Positions 24,001 through 32,559 of a stretch of 64,000 bases of DNA are shown in pieces (within the stretch, counting starts at the first letter, position 1; every line of letters begins with the position of its first letter). Origin of the DNA: Anthropogastromicrobium sp052273485 (lineage in GTDB: Bacteria > Bacillota > Clostridia > Lachnospirales > Lachnospiraceae). The notes under the pieces were generated by a model. The model saw only the letters and a program-made list of their open reading frames with translations, had not been told where the DNA came from and searched no databases. The DNA is taken from NCBI GenBank assembly GCA_052273485.1, contig DAVZID010000010.1:1-64000 (forward strand), written 5' to 3'. The position numbers and the translations under genes were made by a program.

Positions 24001-25581
24001 GCAAAAAAGAAGAAGCACCCGATTATACCGCTTGTTCTTGTTGTTCTTGTTTCTTCTGTTGCGCTTGCAGCGGCAATTCTTGCGGCGACAGGTCATCTCG
24101 GTGAACTTGTAAATACGCTGAGTGAGCAGTTTTCTGCTGGTAATCAGCCGGGTAAGACAGAAGGTACCAAGCTGCCGGAAAAGTCTTCTGATGAGCAGTC
24201 AAAGGAAGATGAATCAAAGGAAGATGAATCAAAGGCAGAGAGCTTAAGTAAGTCGGTGTCCGAAAAGGAAACCGCTTCTGAGTCGGATGTAGTTGGAACC
24301 TCATCCTCGGCTGGAGAGAGCAGTAGTAGCACACAGAACAAGGACGAAAATTCCGAAAACGGTGCCGACAATGAGGCAGGCGCAGATGGCGAAGCAATCA
24401 ATCAAACATCGAATGGTACAGCAGCTGATACAGCTGCTGTATCTGATAGTGCAGAAAATGTGTCCAGTGAAGCAGAGACACAGAGTGAGACTGCTTCTGC
24501 TGAGATAGAAAGTGCATCTTCACAGGAACAGGAAAGTGAAACCGAGACAGTCGAACTGGAATCTCAAACGGAAACCGTAGAATTGGAATCAGAAACCGAA
24601 ACGGCTGAATCAGAAACCGAAACGGCTGAATCAGAATCAGAAATGGAAACAGAGTCAAAGACTGAGTCTTCTGATGAAGTGAATCCATATCATGAGGCAG
24701 CAAAGGAAAAATATCCATCTTTTTCAACCGAAAGCTACGCGCTGCTTCCAGAGGTTTCTTCTGGTTGTATCTACGCAAAGTATACGAAATTCGATGAAGC
24801 CTTTGATACACTATACACCAATCAGAGTGATCTGACAGGTGTTGCACAGGTAGCTGTGAACACACCAGGATTTAATATTATTGGCTATCGTGTTTATATG
24901 CTCGCCTATCAGGATGGTATGTTGAATGCATATAGTACTCAGCTTGATGGCACTGATTTACAGCTGAGTGCGCAGAATGTTGGAGAAGAAGCATATATCA
25001 TGAATGGAAGTATTTTCTCTGAGAACCGCGAATATTCAATGATCGGAAATCCAGAGGGAACAACTTATCCATATATTGCGCGTTTCTTAACATTTGGTGA
25101 GGATAAGATCTATTATTTAGATACAGATGGAACTATCACCAGAAGCGATTATCAGCATACCACAACACAGCGTTTAGAGCTTGGCATTGATGATGGCAAT
25201 AATGTAGCGTGGGCACAGGTGATGGGATCGTATCTGATTTATTATGATACAAAAACCGAGTTGATGTACAGCTGCAATCTGGACGTTGGCACGATCGTTC
25301 TGCTTGATTTTGATGGCGTAGCGGATCCGTCCGGTCTTTGCGGAAATGGCAACTGGGTCTATGGTCTGTATGATGGCAACCTTGCAAGAGTCCGTCCAAA
25401 CGGAAGTGAGCTGGAGACTATTTTTGAGCCAGATGACTCACTCGAGCTGCTTTCTGTTGAGCATGCGATGGAGGATTACGTCATTCTTACAGCAAAGGAA
25501 GCAGATAACGAGAAGGCCAAAGCACAAACCTATAGCTATAACTTGCAGACAGGAGAATTAAGCAAGCTGTCTGCAGATTGA
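21001..25581 (+). CDS. Giant Sel1-repeat / acidic linker / transmembrane / propeller-like protein
   Basis: 1526 residues from ATG 21001 (AAAGGGG upstream). Residues about 1-365 are roughly ten Sel1-type TPR repeats (ALTRLGICYKNGTGT, AQYQLGICYEEGIGIEKDP, AQYGLANCYAEGRGVEKDE and so on). About 370-1000 is an extremely acidic, low-complexity Glu/Ser/Thr stretch with internal repeats. The KKKKH anchor and hydrophobic helix PIIPLVLVVLVSSVALAAAI (about 1007-1027) predict an N-in, C-out membrane protein. A second Ser/Glu linker leads to a C-terminal domain (about 1225-1526). Its recurring strands (IIGYRVYMLAYQDG, DKIYYLDTDGTITRSDY, GNWVYGLYDGNLARVRPNG) look like a DUF5050-type beta-propeller. It may join cytoplasmic scaffold proteins to an outside sensor or binding domain. 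Function is unknown. Confidence 0.8.
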   Translation: MNTHTVEELYRLAQQGNTEALTRLGICYKNGTGTAVDYGAAAQCFYSAANAGNAEAQYQLGICYEEGIGIEKDPSAAQYWFQEAARRFYEAAQVGNPQAQYGLANCYAEGRGVEKDEAAAVYWYQASAQQDYADAQYNLGYCFLFGIGVEANEIIALKWYSSAASHGDPQMQHNLGLIYKNGYGGVSKNYGKAAEWFFKAARQGYSESKVELALIYFRNPLAVKDISIAERLMTEAAEEGNTRAQEYLVHYYFDQDAAKYDLKKACRWASECADSEDPTIAIVLGVSFANGEVAEVDETQAFEWLSKAKDQEKKLNGEACYYLGKFYEEGTVTEKSLDDAEHFYRLAVKKHFAKSQERLEAVRKEKEEIRKAQEAEELQKQKEAEELQKQEEVKALLNLKDEEEEPVESADAGATESVESEESVSENSSADEDSEENAKEENKPVETTKKVETTETADGLGDSNDNSSETSNEVPDAQPIKETEQEVTPEEQESSPQIQADLAFARLLQQAKETQSRIQKVPKEETAKVQEAAAEIKEELQEEEIAEESEQFEEASIASDVKPESSIQKEIAEAQKLEKEMDVLQKKMAQTVQKLEKQQDEPEATKVFDKSDLAQIQQTTDENLTEVSNETQQATDENSTETQQTTDEVSTETLDETTETVTDNETALNESDRVNSTETAKTVEETETSGELETIEETKVSEKPETIEETKVSEEPETIEETENSDDQDYSDQGDEAESEAAKEEWAEEDEAEEFFEEEDEDDEEWETSADNFVASLLKTGAKLTNTSEPVIRQEEEKVSDEMLEEKAEEPKEVEASEDETAETEVLETEALETEESEAEASETEVSQVADSQDETIETSQIETSQIEEEAEHADKSDYSDEVSSENAETQMEDAETSAKAESDEDLTPEEESLSDEYSEDEYLDDEYSEDEYSEDEYSDDEYSEEDDSEKHPTEEDTKHVQRATLVDDSVYEYEKAIIDDLKQEDVSRYVDVNEETYEPAKKKKHPIIPLVLVVLVSSVALAAAILAATGHLGELVNTLSEQFSAGNQPGKTEGTKLPEKSSDEQSKEDESKEDESKAESLSKSVSEKETASESDVVGTSSSAGESSSSTQNKDENSENGADNEAGADGEAINQTSNGTAADTAAVSDSAENVSSEAETQSETASAEIESASSQEQESETETVELESQTETVELESETETAESETETAESESEMETESKTESSDEVNPYHEAAKEKYPSFSTESYALLPEVSSGCIYAKYTKFDEAFDTLYTNQSDLTGVAQVAVNTPGFNIIGYRVYMLAYQDGMLNAYSTQLDGTDLQLSAQNVGEEAYIMNGSIFSENREYSMIGNPEGTTYPYIARFLTFGEDKIYYLDTDGTITRSDYQHTTTQRLELGIDDGNNVAWAQVMGSYLIYYDTKTELMYSCNLDVGTIVLLDFDGVADPSGLCGNGNWVYGLYDGNLARVRPNGSELETIFEPDDSLELLSVEHAMEDYVILTAKEADNEKAKAQTYSYNLQTGELSKLSAD
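23744..23835 (+). repeat. 15 bp in-frame tandem repeat (DEYSE units)
   Basis: Six degenerate 15-base units (GATGAATATTCAGAG type) encode repeated D-E-Y-S-[ED] pentapeptides, one unit carrying Leu for Ser, inside the acidic linker of the Sel1 protein. Another in-frame repeat encoding ETIEETKVSE occurs at about 23077-23170. Confidence 0.85.
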
Positions 25582-25615
25582 CAAACAAATCGATAGCATC
25601 AGAAAACTCATTTTT

Positions 25616-25647
25616 GGGGGCAGGGGTGTAATGCCCTTGCCCTTTTC
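25616..25647 (+). terminator. Intrinsic terminator of the Sel1 protein gene
   Basis: GGGCAGGGGT pairs with the CCCTTGCCC side (with one G-T and a small loop), followed by TTTT. Confidence 0.75.
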
Positions 25648-25700
25648 CATTCTGATTATTTTATAAAAACAAAAGAAATGGTTATTGGAGGAGGCAACTT

Positions 25701-27059
25701 ATGATTTATGATGTAGTAAACTATGGCGCAAAGGCCGATGGTGTGACAAACGATGCCGCAGCCATTCAGGCAGCAATTGACGAGTGCAGTGCAGCAGGAG
25801 GTGGACAGGTTGTTTTACGAAGTGGAAAGACCTACTATTCCAGCTCCATTCTTTTAAAACCATATGTTGATCTTCATCTGGAGAGAGGAAGTGTGTTAAA
25901 GGCACATAGCGATTTAACCACCTACTTCCATCCAAACGAAGGTCAAAAGGATAATGGCGTAAAGATCGAGGGAACACCTGTCACTCTAAAGCCATCTTAC
26001 GCATTTATTTATGCAAAGGATGCCGATCATATGGCGATCACTGGAGATGGCGTGATTGATGGAAATGCATTTGCATTTGTAAAGCAGGTAAGCCCGTACT
26101 ATGTGACCGGCGATTTCTATCCGCGTCCGACGGTTATCTATGTAGAACATTGTAATCACATTAACTTTACAAATATAATTATCCGAAACGTCTCCTTCTG
26201 GACACTTCATACTGCAGGCTGCGATGATGTATTGATTGATCGCATCCGCATTTTAAATGATCTAAATGTCGCAAATTCCGATGGTATTGATCCAGATCAC
26301 AGTACAAATGTCCGCATTATCGGCTGCCATATCGAATGCGGCGATGATTGTATCTGCTTAAAGAGCTCCGCAGGAAACATGGAATACGGTCCGACAAAGA
26401 ATGTTTTAATCAGCGATTGTACTCTCATTTCGACTTCTGCAGCATTAAAGATTGGAACTGAGGGTACCGGCGATTTTGAGAATCTGACCGTAAATAATTG
26501 TATCATCAGCGGAAGCAACCGTGGTATTTCCATTCAGATTCGCGATGGTGGCCACGTAAAGAATGCGATGTTCTCCAATATCATCATTGAAACGCGCCGC
26601 TTTGCTGATTGCTGGTGGGGATGCGGTGAGCCAATCAGCATCACGACACACAATCGTGTACCAGAAAAGCAGTCCGGTCATATTTCAGGCGTTACCTTCC
26701 GCAACATTACCTGCGATTCCGAGAATGGTGTATTCCTGTCTGGAAGCGATGGAAATCATATCGAGGACGTGCTGTTCGAGGATGTGAAGGTAACGATTCA
26801 TTCCAAGAGCAAGTGGCCGAAGGGACTCTATGATTTAAGACCAGGCTTTGGCCAGAAGATCGAGGAGATTCCAAGTGCCGGTTTCTATATGAGAAGAGCC
26901 GATGGCGTTACCATTCGAAACAGCCGTGTCACCTTCGAGGGTGAGGAACGAGAGTGCTTTGGCGAGGCTATCCACGCACAGGATTGCAAGGATCTGGTTA
27001 TCGAAGGCTTCAAGGGTGAGGCAGCAAGACCGGAGTTAGAAGCGATTGTAATTGAGTAA
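25701..27059 (+). CDS. Glycoside hydrolase family 28 (polygalacturonase-like)
   Basis: 452 residues, no signal peptide. The N-terminal VNYGAKADGVTNDAAAIQAAI begins a right-handed beta-helix. GH28 acid motifs are visible: NSDGIDPDHS (about 193-202) and ECGDDCICLKSS (about 213-224), together supplying the three catalytic Asp. The usual GHG and RIK motifs are replaced by SAALKIGTEGTGD and GISIQIRDGGH, as in rhamnogalacturonan- or exo-type members, so the exact linkage is uncertain. It probably hydrolyses galacturonic-acid-containing oligosaccharides in the cytoplasm. GGAGGAGG lies before the ATG. It is followed by a PHP hydrolase gene in the same direction. Confidence 0.9.
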   Translation: MIYDVVNYGAKADGVTNDAAAIQAAIDECSAAGGGQVVLRSGKTYYSSSILLKPYVDLHLERGSVLKAHSDLTTYFHPNEGQKDNGVKIEGTPVTLKPSYAFIYAKDADHMAITGDGVIDGNAFAFVKQVSPYYVTGDFYPRPTVIYVEHCNHINFTNIIIRNVSFWTLHTAGCDDVLIDRIRILNDLNVANSDGIDPDHSTNVRIIGCHIECGDDCICLKSSAGNMEYGPTKNVLISDCTLISTSAALKIGTEGTGDFENLTVNNCIISGSNRGISIQIRDGGHVKNAMFSNIIIETRRFADCWWGCGEPISITTHNRVPEKQSGHISGVTFRNITCDSENGVFLSGSDGNHIEDVLFEDVKVTIHSKSKWPKGLYDLRPGFGQKIEEIPSAGFYMRRADGVTIRNSRVTFEGEERECFGEAIHAQDCKDLVIEGFKGEAARPELEAIVIE

Positions 27060-27147
27060 TTACCGTTCACGGTTCGTAACTTGAACGTGAAAAATCCCCC
27101 ATGAACAGAAAAAAAGAAAAAGGCAGAAGGGAGAAGGCAGAAAAGCA

Positions 27148-28809
27148 ATGAAGATTCATAAGCTAATTGAGCTTTGGAAGGAAATGGAAACAACACAGGA
27201 AACAGAAGAAAAAGAAGCAAAAAATGTGAAAGAGAATGGAGAAGATGCACAGATGACGTCTGAACCGCAGACACTTTTGGGAAAGCTAGACCCAGAGGAG
27301 CTGTTAAATACGATGCAGTTTTTACAGCGCTGCGCAGCTCAGGCTGGTTATTACTACAATTTACAGGCACCAGGCACCGAGTTTGGAACACTTGCACTTA
27401 CTGTAACAGAAAACGACAGCCCGATCGTAGCACAGGCAAAGATCTGGGACAACAAGGAGCATAGAATCTGCACTCGCTTTTCACTTCGCCGTTTTGTGAC
27501 CGAGGAGGATGGCATGTTATCTGTGAAGCTTCCGTGTGGAAGCTACGAGGCAGAGGTGACTTGCGGACCGGAGTACAGCACCGTAATCGTACCGTTTGAG
27601 ATCACAAAGGACGGTGTGACAACAGCAAAGGCAACTCTTACGCGCATTGCACATCTGACCGACAATGGCTGGATGGCAGGTGATCTTCATCATCACAGCG
27701 TGTACAGCAGCCCGGCATATGGCGGAACCGACCCAGTTATCGAGACACCAGAGCAGATCTGCCGCTCGATGAAGTCCCTTGGGATGCAGTTTGGCGCACT
27801 CAGCGATCACCACAATGTTTTGAATCATGACGAGTGGAGAAAACAGAACCACAACTTTGTTCCGATCGTTTCCAAAGAGATTTCTACCTCTAACGGCCAT
27901 GTGCTTCAGCTTGGTGTGGACGATGATGTGATCTATGATATTCCAAATGGAAAAGACCGCACAACTGAGAAGCTTCGTAACGAATTTATCCGCATTTGCA
28001 CGGAAATTCGCGAGAAGGGTGGTTTGCCGCAGGTCAATCATCCGTTTGATGTAAGCTTTTCTACCCGTTACAACAGTGAGTTCTGGGATATGGTTGAGAT
28101 CTTCGAGTCCATCGAGATCTGGAACGGTGCGACTCCGTTTGCATCTGGCACAATCAACGCGAAGGCATTTAAGAAGTGGCTGTCTCTCTTAGAGGAGGGC
28201 AAGCGCCTGACTGCGACGACTGGAAGCGATACGCATAATATTTACGGCGATGATTACTTTGGTATGACCGAGTGGTTCGATTGGCTGATGGATACTGTCA
28301 TGAACCATCCGGAGATTTATCCAGTGCAGATGACCGACAAGGTCGCATACTTGACTGAGATGTACAAGAAGGTATGGCCGCGTTTGCTAGCGTGGGTAGA
28401 GCAGTCCAACACACCGTCTAATATTCACAACTATGTACATACAAATGAAAAGAATCAGCCAGAAGAAATTCTTCAGGCAATTCGCGAGGGTCACAGCTTT
28501 ATCAGCAATGGTCCGCTCGTGACAGCAAGCGTAAATGGTGCTTCCTACGGTGAGACAGCAGCGCTTACAGACAAGACAGGCACACTGGCTGTTCATGTCT
28601 TCTCAAAGAAGCCGATCCATCATCTGTGGATGTACACAGGCGTAGACAAGAAAGTTGAGATCAGCGTAAAGGCGAATGCAGTAGAGGGTGGATTTACCTA
28701 CGATGTAACGACAGATGCGTTTGACTTTGGCAATGCTGCATGGGCTGTATTTGTCGCAGATGGCGGCGAGAACAACATTGCGATTGCCAATCCAATAATG
28801 TTTGCTTGA
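27148..28809 (+). CDS. CehA/McbA-type PHP-domain metallohydrolase
   Basis: 553 residues. After a charged, low-complexity start (about 12-45) and a beta-sandwich (about 50-155), a PHP domain begins with GDLHHHSVYSS (about 183-193), ALSDHHNVLNHDEW, PQVNHPFD and TGSDTHNIYGDD. The His/Asp clusters are metal ligands. Relatives hydrolyse phosphoesters or carbamates; their natural substrates in glycan loci are unknown. It is downstream of GH28 and followed by a terminator, so the two form a small operon. It is cytoplasmic. The GGGAGAAGG ribosome site is moderate. Confidence 0.82.
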   Translation: MKIHKLIELWKEMETTQETEEKEAKNVKENGEDAQMTSEPQTLLGKLDPEELLNTMQFLQRCAAQAGYYYNLQAPGTEFGTLALTVTENDSPIVAQAKIWDNKEHRICTRFSLRRFVTEEDGMLSVKLPCGSYEAEVTCGPEYSTVIVPFEITKDGVTTAKATLTRIAHLTDNGWMAGDLHHHSVYSSPAYGGTDPVIETPEQICRSMKSLGMQFGALSDHHNVLNHDEWRKQNHNFVPIVSKEISTSNGHVLQLGVDDDVIYDIPNGKDRTTEKLRNEFIRICTEIREKGGLPQVNHPFDVSFSTRYNSEFWDMVEIFESIEIWNGATPFASGTINAKAFKKWLSLLEEGKRLTATTGSDTHNIYGDDYFGMTEWFDWLMDTVMNHPEIYPVQMTDKVAYLTEMYKKVWPRLLAWVEQSNTPSNIHNYVHTNEKNQPEEILQAIREGHSFISNGPLVTASVNGASYGETAALTDKTGTLAVHVFSKKPIHHLWMYTGVDKKVEISVKANAVEGGFTYDVTTDAFDFGNAAWAVFVADGGENNIAIANPIMFA

Positions 28810-28820
28810 TTATAAATAAA

Positions 28821-28846
28821 TGTAACAACTATTCAGAATAGTTACA
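28821..28846 (+). repeat. Near-perfect palindrome after the PHP gene
   Basis: TGTAACAACTATTC-A-GAATAGTTACA is a nearly complete palindrome just ahead of the terminator. It could be a processing hairpin or an operator for the downstream mannosidase gene. Confidence 0.5.
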
Positions 28847-28848
28847 AG

Positions 28849-28876
28849 TCAGGGGCAAACGTTGCCCTTGATTTTT
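28849..28876 (+). terminator. Intrinsic terminator of the GH28-PHP operon
   Basis: TCA-GGGCAA pairs with TTGCCC-TGA (small internal bulges), then TTTTT. Confidence 0.8.
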
Positions 28877-28890
28877 GTTGGGAGGAAAAG

Positions 28891-31800
28891 ATGAGACTGC
28901 TTGATTATTTAAATCGTGTGGAAGCATACGTGAACCGCTTAAACAGTGAGCGCCGCAGAACATTAGAAGTGATTCCACAGGTGCGCTTTCTGGATCTGAT
29001 GGCAGATGATGCCAATGAGAATACTATCAATAATCGTACGGAACGTAATGATAGTAAGAATGGCGACAACGTTTCTGTAATGACAGATTGCGAAGAGGAT
29101 GAAAATAAAAAATATGGTGTAGCGCCAAATCTGGACGCAGCACACACAAGAGGCTATGCGAAGAGAAGCCGCGTGTTAGAAGATTGCAGCAGCTGGCCAA
29201 TATTTGACTGCTCGGATACATGGGGAGGCCCGGATTATCACGCAATTTTTGCTTTTTCCGTGACGTTGACCGAGGCAATGAAAGGCCGTATGGTAGGCTT
29301 TTCATTGGATACCGGTGCGGATGATATCTGGAATACCGACAATCCGCAGATTATGGTCTATATAAATGGAGTGCTGACCTGCGCGATGGATTTGAATCAT
29401 CATGAGGTGATTTTAAGTGATAGCGCAGTGCCAGGTGAAACCTATGACATTCGTCTATATGCGTACGTGAATAGCCCTGGAAAGAGTAACTTCTTATATA
29501 TAAAGGTATTTGAAAAGGAGCCAGAGGCAGAGGCACTTTATTATGATATGAAGCTTCCACTTGAGGCAGCAAAGCAGATGCGCCCAGAGGAAGAGAAAAG
29601 AAGAAAGCTGCTTGAGATTTTAAATCAGGCAGGCGATCTGTTGGATCTTCGCGTAAAGGGAAGTGACGAGTACCGTGCCTCCTTAACCGCAGCTAGTGCA
29701 TGGTTGAAGGAAAATCTGTACGAGAAGGAGTGGGAGAGCGACGGACCGACTGTTTACGCACTTGGCCATACCCACATCGACGTCGCATGGAAGTGGCCGC
29801 TTCGCCAGACAAGAGAGAAAGCTGTCCGCAGCTTTTCGACTGTGCTGTATCTGATGAAGCGCTACCCGGAATATCGTTTCTTCTTAAGCCAGCCGCAGCT
29901 GTACGAGTATGTAAAGGAAGAAGCACCAGAAATTTTTGCGCAGGTAAAGGAACGTGTGAAGGAAGGCCGCTGGGAAGCGGACGGCGCGATGTGGCTTGAG
30001 TCCGACAGCAACTTAACAAGCGGAGAATCCTTAATCCGTCAGATTTTATATGGAAAGAAGTTCTTCAAGGAAGAGCTCGGCGTTGACGATCAGGAGATTT
30101 TGTGGCTGCCAGACGCATTTGGTTTTTTAGGTGCGCTGCCGCAGATCATGAAGCGAAGCGGCATTCGTTATTTTCTGACAACCAAGATGGGGTGGAACGA
30201 TGCTGATCAGCAGCCGGATGATACCTTCTTGTGGGAGGGTATCGATGGAAGCCGCGTGACGGGACTTTATATCACGACAAAGAATTATGAAACCTATCCG
30301 GAGCGCTTCGAGAAGCCAGTGCGTGAGGTGACTTATAACGGCAGACAGAATGCCAGCCAGACAATGGGAACCTGGCAGAATTACCGAAACAAGGAATTAA
30401 ATGATGCTGTATTGACGATCTATGGCTATGGCGATGGCGGTGGCGGTCCGACTGAGGGAATGCTTGAGGAGAGCAGACGCTTAGCTTACGGAATCCCAGG
30501 CGTTCCAAAGGTAAAGTTGTCTGGTCTGAAGGAATATCTGCAGGTACTCGATCAAAATCTACAGAATAAGAAGTTAAATACTTGGTACGGTGATCTATAT
30601 CTGGAGTATCATCGTGGCACTTTTAGCTCCATCGCAAAGAACAAGAAAAACAACCGTGTTTGCGAAAATAAGAATCAGCAGGCTGAGTGGTTGGCTGCTC
30701 TTTCCTGGTGGATGAATAAGAAAAATAAGAATGCCAACAAGAATGCATATCCAAAAGAAACGCTGGACAAGGCATGGAAACTTCTACTATTAAATCAGTT
30801 CCATGATATTTTGCCAGGTTCTGCAATTGGTGAAGTCTATGAGCAGTCTGATATTGATTATGCAAAGATCAAGGCAATGGACGAAGAAATCATTCGACAG
30901 GCATTAACCGAATTAGCAGAGTTATCAGAAGCCTCTAAAGCAACCATACGAGCTGAAAAATCAGCATCGAATGCCGGCATCACTGTCTGGAATCCGCTTG
31001 GTTTTGCCGCAGAGCAGGTGATTGCACTGGACGCACAGGCGCAGAAAGATTATGGCATTGAGGTATCATCATCGGATGAAAACTTTGATGAAAACGTTCC
31101 TTCCTTTACAAATGCAAGCAGCGCACAGCGCATGAACGATGGCACACTTCTTCTTACAGCGTTGCTTCCAGCAAAGGGAAGCGTCCGCCTGACAAAGAAA
31201 AATGCATCTGAGCAAACCACAAACGATGTACAAATTACAGATAATGCACAAATCATAAACAGCGCAGAGGCAACAACATCCGAACGAGCAAAGATTCAGT
31301 CCTCAGCAAAATTCATCCTTCGCGATGCACAGACACTTGAGACACCTTGGTATATTGTTTTCTGGGATGAGTTAGGTCAGATCACTTCTCTTTATGATAG
31401 GGAAGCGGAGCGTGAGCTGATTGAAGCCGGTACCGTTGGAAATGAACTTGTTGTTTATGAGGATATTCCGAAGGATTACGATGCATGGAATGTGGAGTCT
31501 TATTACACAAGAAAGCATTGGAAGATGACAGTCGCACAGCCGTGTCAGCTAACCGAGTCTGGCGACGTTTGTGCTGTGCTTCACACAACGTTTTTCTATC
31601 AGTCCTCTACAATTGAGCAGGATATTGTATTTTTTGCCCATACAAGACGAATTGATTTTAAGACAAAGATGGATTGGCATGAAGAGCAGCAGCTTGTAAA
31701 GGCAGAGTTTCACTTTGATGTGATGACAAGAACTGCCGCTTGTGAGATTCCGTATGGTGTGATTGAGCGTCCAACGCATAAGAATACCAGCTGGCAGCGC

Positions 31801-32361
31801 GCCCAGTTTGAGGTATGCGCGCATCGTTTTGTTGATCTGTCCGAACCAGGCTATGGCGTGGCATTGTTAAATGATGGTCGCTACGGCTATTCCATCGAGG
31901 ATAGCTCAATCGGCTTAACGCTTTTGACCTCCGGTATCTTCCCATTTTCGGATGCTGACAAGGGTGTGCATGAGCTAACGTATGCGCTGATGCCGCATAT
32001 GGGTGATTGGAGAAGGGCAAAGATCGTACAGGAAGCGGGTCTGTTAAATGAAAAGCCAATTCTTTCAGCGTTAAAACCAGATGCAGCTTCTTCTGAATCC
32101 TACTCCATGTGTGAGGTCTTAGCACCGAATGTCATCGTGACTTCCGTGAAGCGATCAGAAGACGAATCTGGTCTGATCGTGCGCATGTATGAGTCCTCTG
32201 GTATTCGTACCAATGTAACATGGGATGTATCTGGTCTAAAGCCGCAGGGCGTATGGGAATGCGATCTGATGGAAAAACAGGAAAAAATGACCATGTTTGA
32301 TGGGCAAAAAGCTAGATTTGAGATCAAGCCATTTGAGATTAAGACATTTTTACTGATTTAA
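28891..32361 (+). CDS. Alpha-mannosidase, glycoside hydrolase family 38
   Basis: 1156 residues, larger than the usual ~1000-1050. The GH38 catalytic barrel starts at about residue 287 with ALGHTHIDVAWKW (zinc His and Asp). The nucleophile Asp is in ILWLPDAFGFLG (about 405-416). LLLNQFHDILPGSAI (about 632-646) supplies another zinc His. Middle and C-terminal beta domains follow. Two low-complexity inserts explain the extra length: residues about 33-72 (Asn/Asp/Glu-rich) and about 770-805 (Thr/Asn/Ala-rich). It should release mannose from imported glycans. There is no signal peptide. GGAGG precedes the ATG. Confidence 0.9.
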   Translation: MRLLDYLNRVEAYVNRLNSERRRTLEVIPQVRFLDLMADDANENTINNRTERNDSKNGDNVSVMTDCEEDENKKYGVAPNLDAAHTRGYAKRSRVLEDCSSWPIFDCSDTWGGPDYHAIFAFSVTLTEAMKGRMVGFSLDTGADDIWNTDNPQIMVYINGVLTCAMDLNHHEVILSDSAVPGETYDIRLYAYVNSPGKSNFLYIKVFEKEPEAEALYYDMKLPLEAAKQMRPEEEKRRKLLEILNQAGDLLDLRVKGSDEYRASLTAASAWLKENLYEKEWESDGPTVYALGHTHIDVAWKWPLRQTREKAVRSFSTVLYLMKRYPEYRFFLSQPQLYEYVKEEAPEIFAQVKERVKEGRWEADGAMWLESDSNLTSGESLIRQILYGKKFFKEELGVDDQEILWLPDAFGFLGALPQIMKRSGIRYFLTTKMGWNDADQQPDDTFLWEGIDGSRVTGLYITTKNYETYPERFEKPVREVTYNGRQNASQTMGTWQNYRNKELNDAVLTIYGYGDGGGGPTEGMLEESRRLAYGIPGVPKVKLSGLKEYLQVLDQNLQNKKLNTWYGDLYLEYHRGTFSSIAKNKKNNRVCENKNQQAEWLAALSWWMNKKNKNANKNAYPKETLDKAWKLLLLNQFHDILPGSAIGEVYEQSDIDYAKIKAMDEEIIRQALTELAELSEASKATIRAEKSASNAGITVWNPLGFAAEQVIALDAQAQKDYGIEVSSSDENFDENVPSFTNASSAQRMNDGTLLLTALLPAKGSVRLTKKNASEQTTNDVQITDNAQIINSAEATTSERAKIQSSAKFILRDAQTLETPWYIVFWDELGQITSLYDREAERELIEAGTVGNELVVYEDIPKDYDAWNVESYYTRKHWKMTVAQPCQLTESGDVCAVLHTTFFYQSSTIEQDIVFFAHTRRIDFKTKMDWHEEQQLVKAEFHFDVMTRTAACEIPYGVIERPTHKNTSWQRAQFEVCAHRFVDLSEPGYGVALLNDGRYGYSIEDSSIGLTLLTSGIFPFSDADKGVHELTYALMPHMGDWRRAKIVQEAGLLNEKPILSALKPDAASSESYSMCEVLAPNVIVTSVKRSEDESGLIVRMYESSGIRTNVTWDVSGLKPQGVWECDLMEKQEKMTMFDGQKARFEIKPFEIKTFLLI

Positions 32362-32366
32362 TCACA

Positions 32367-32493
32367 AAAAACACAATCGAAAAAAACGATTTCTTCAACA
32401 AAATGTGAAAAACAGAAAAAGAAAAAAGCAAAAATTGCAATGTTTTTCCGGTGAAAGAAACCAAATACGCATAGCGTTTTCGATTGTGTTTTT
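32367..32493. repeat. 17 bp perfect inverted repeat flanking the gap before the ABC transporter
   Basis: AAAAACACAATCGAAAA at 32367-32383 is the exact reverse complement of 32477-32493, with 93 bases between. The right arm ends immediately before the TATAAT of the transporter promoter, overlapping its upstream contacts. The space between is A-rich and contains no gene. Confidence 0.85.
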
Positions 32494-32501
32494 GCTATAA
32501 T
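32493..32501 (+). promoter_or_regulatory. Extended -10 promoter of the ABC transporter operon
   Basis: TGCTATAAT at 32493-32501 gives an extended -10 (TGnTATAAT). No good -35 lies 17 bases upstream, which suggests an activator or reliance on the extended element. Confidence 0.6.
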
Positions 32502-32559
32502 CAGACTATCAGTTATGAAGAGTTTCTGAACAAAAAAGAAAAATAGGAGGGCTGCGGAC

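Noticed and set aside
22161..24865. Several long minus-strand open frames opposite the Sel1 protein gene
   Set aside because: They arise from the low-complexity Glu/Ser/Thr codons, give Leu/Phe/Ser-rich nonsense, and lack ribosome sites.
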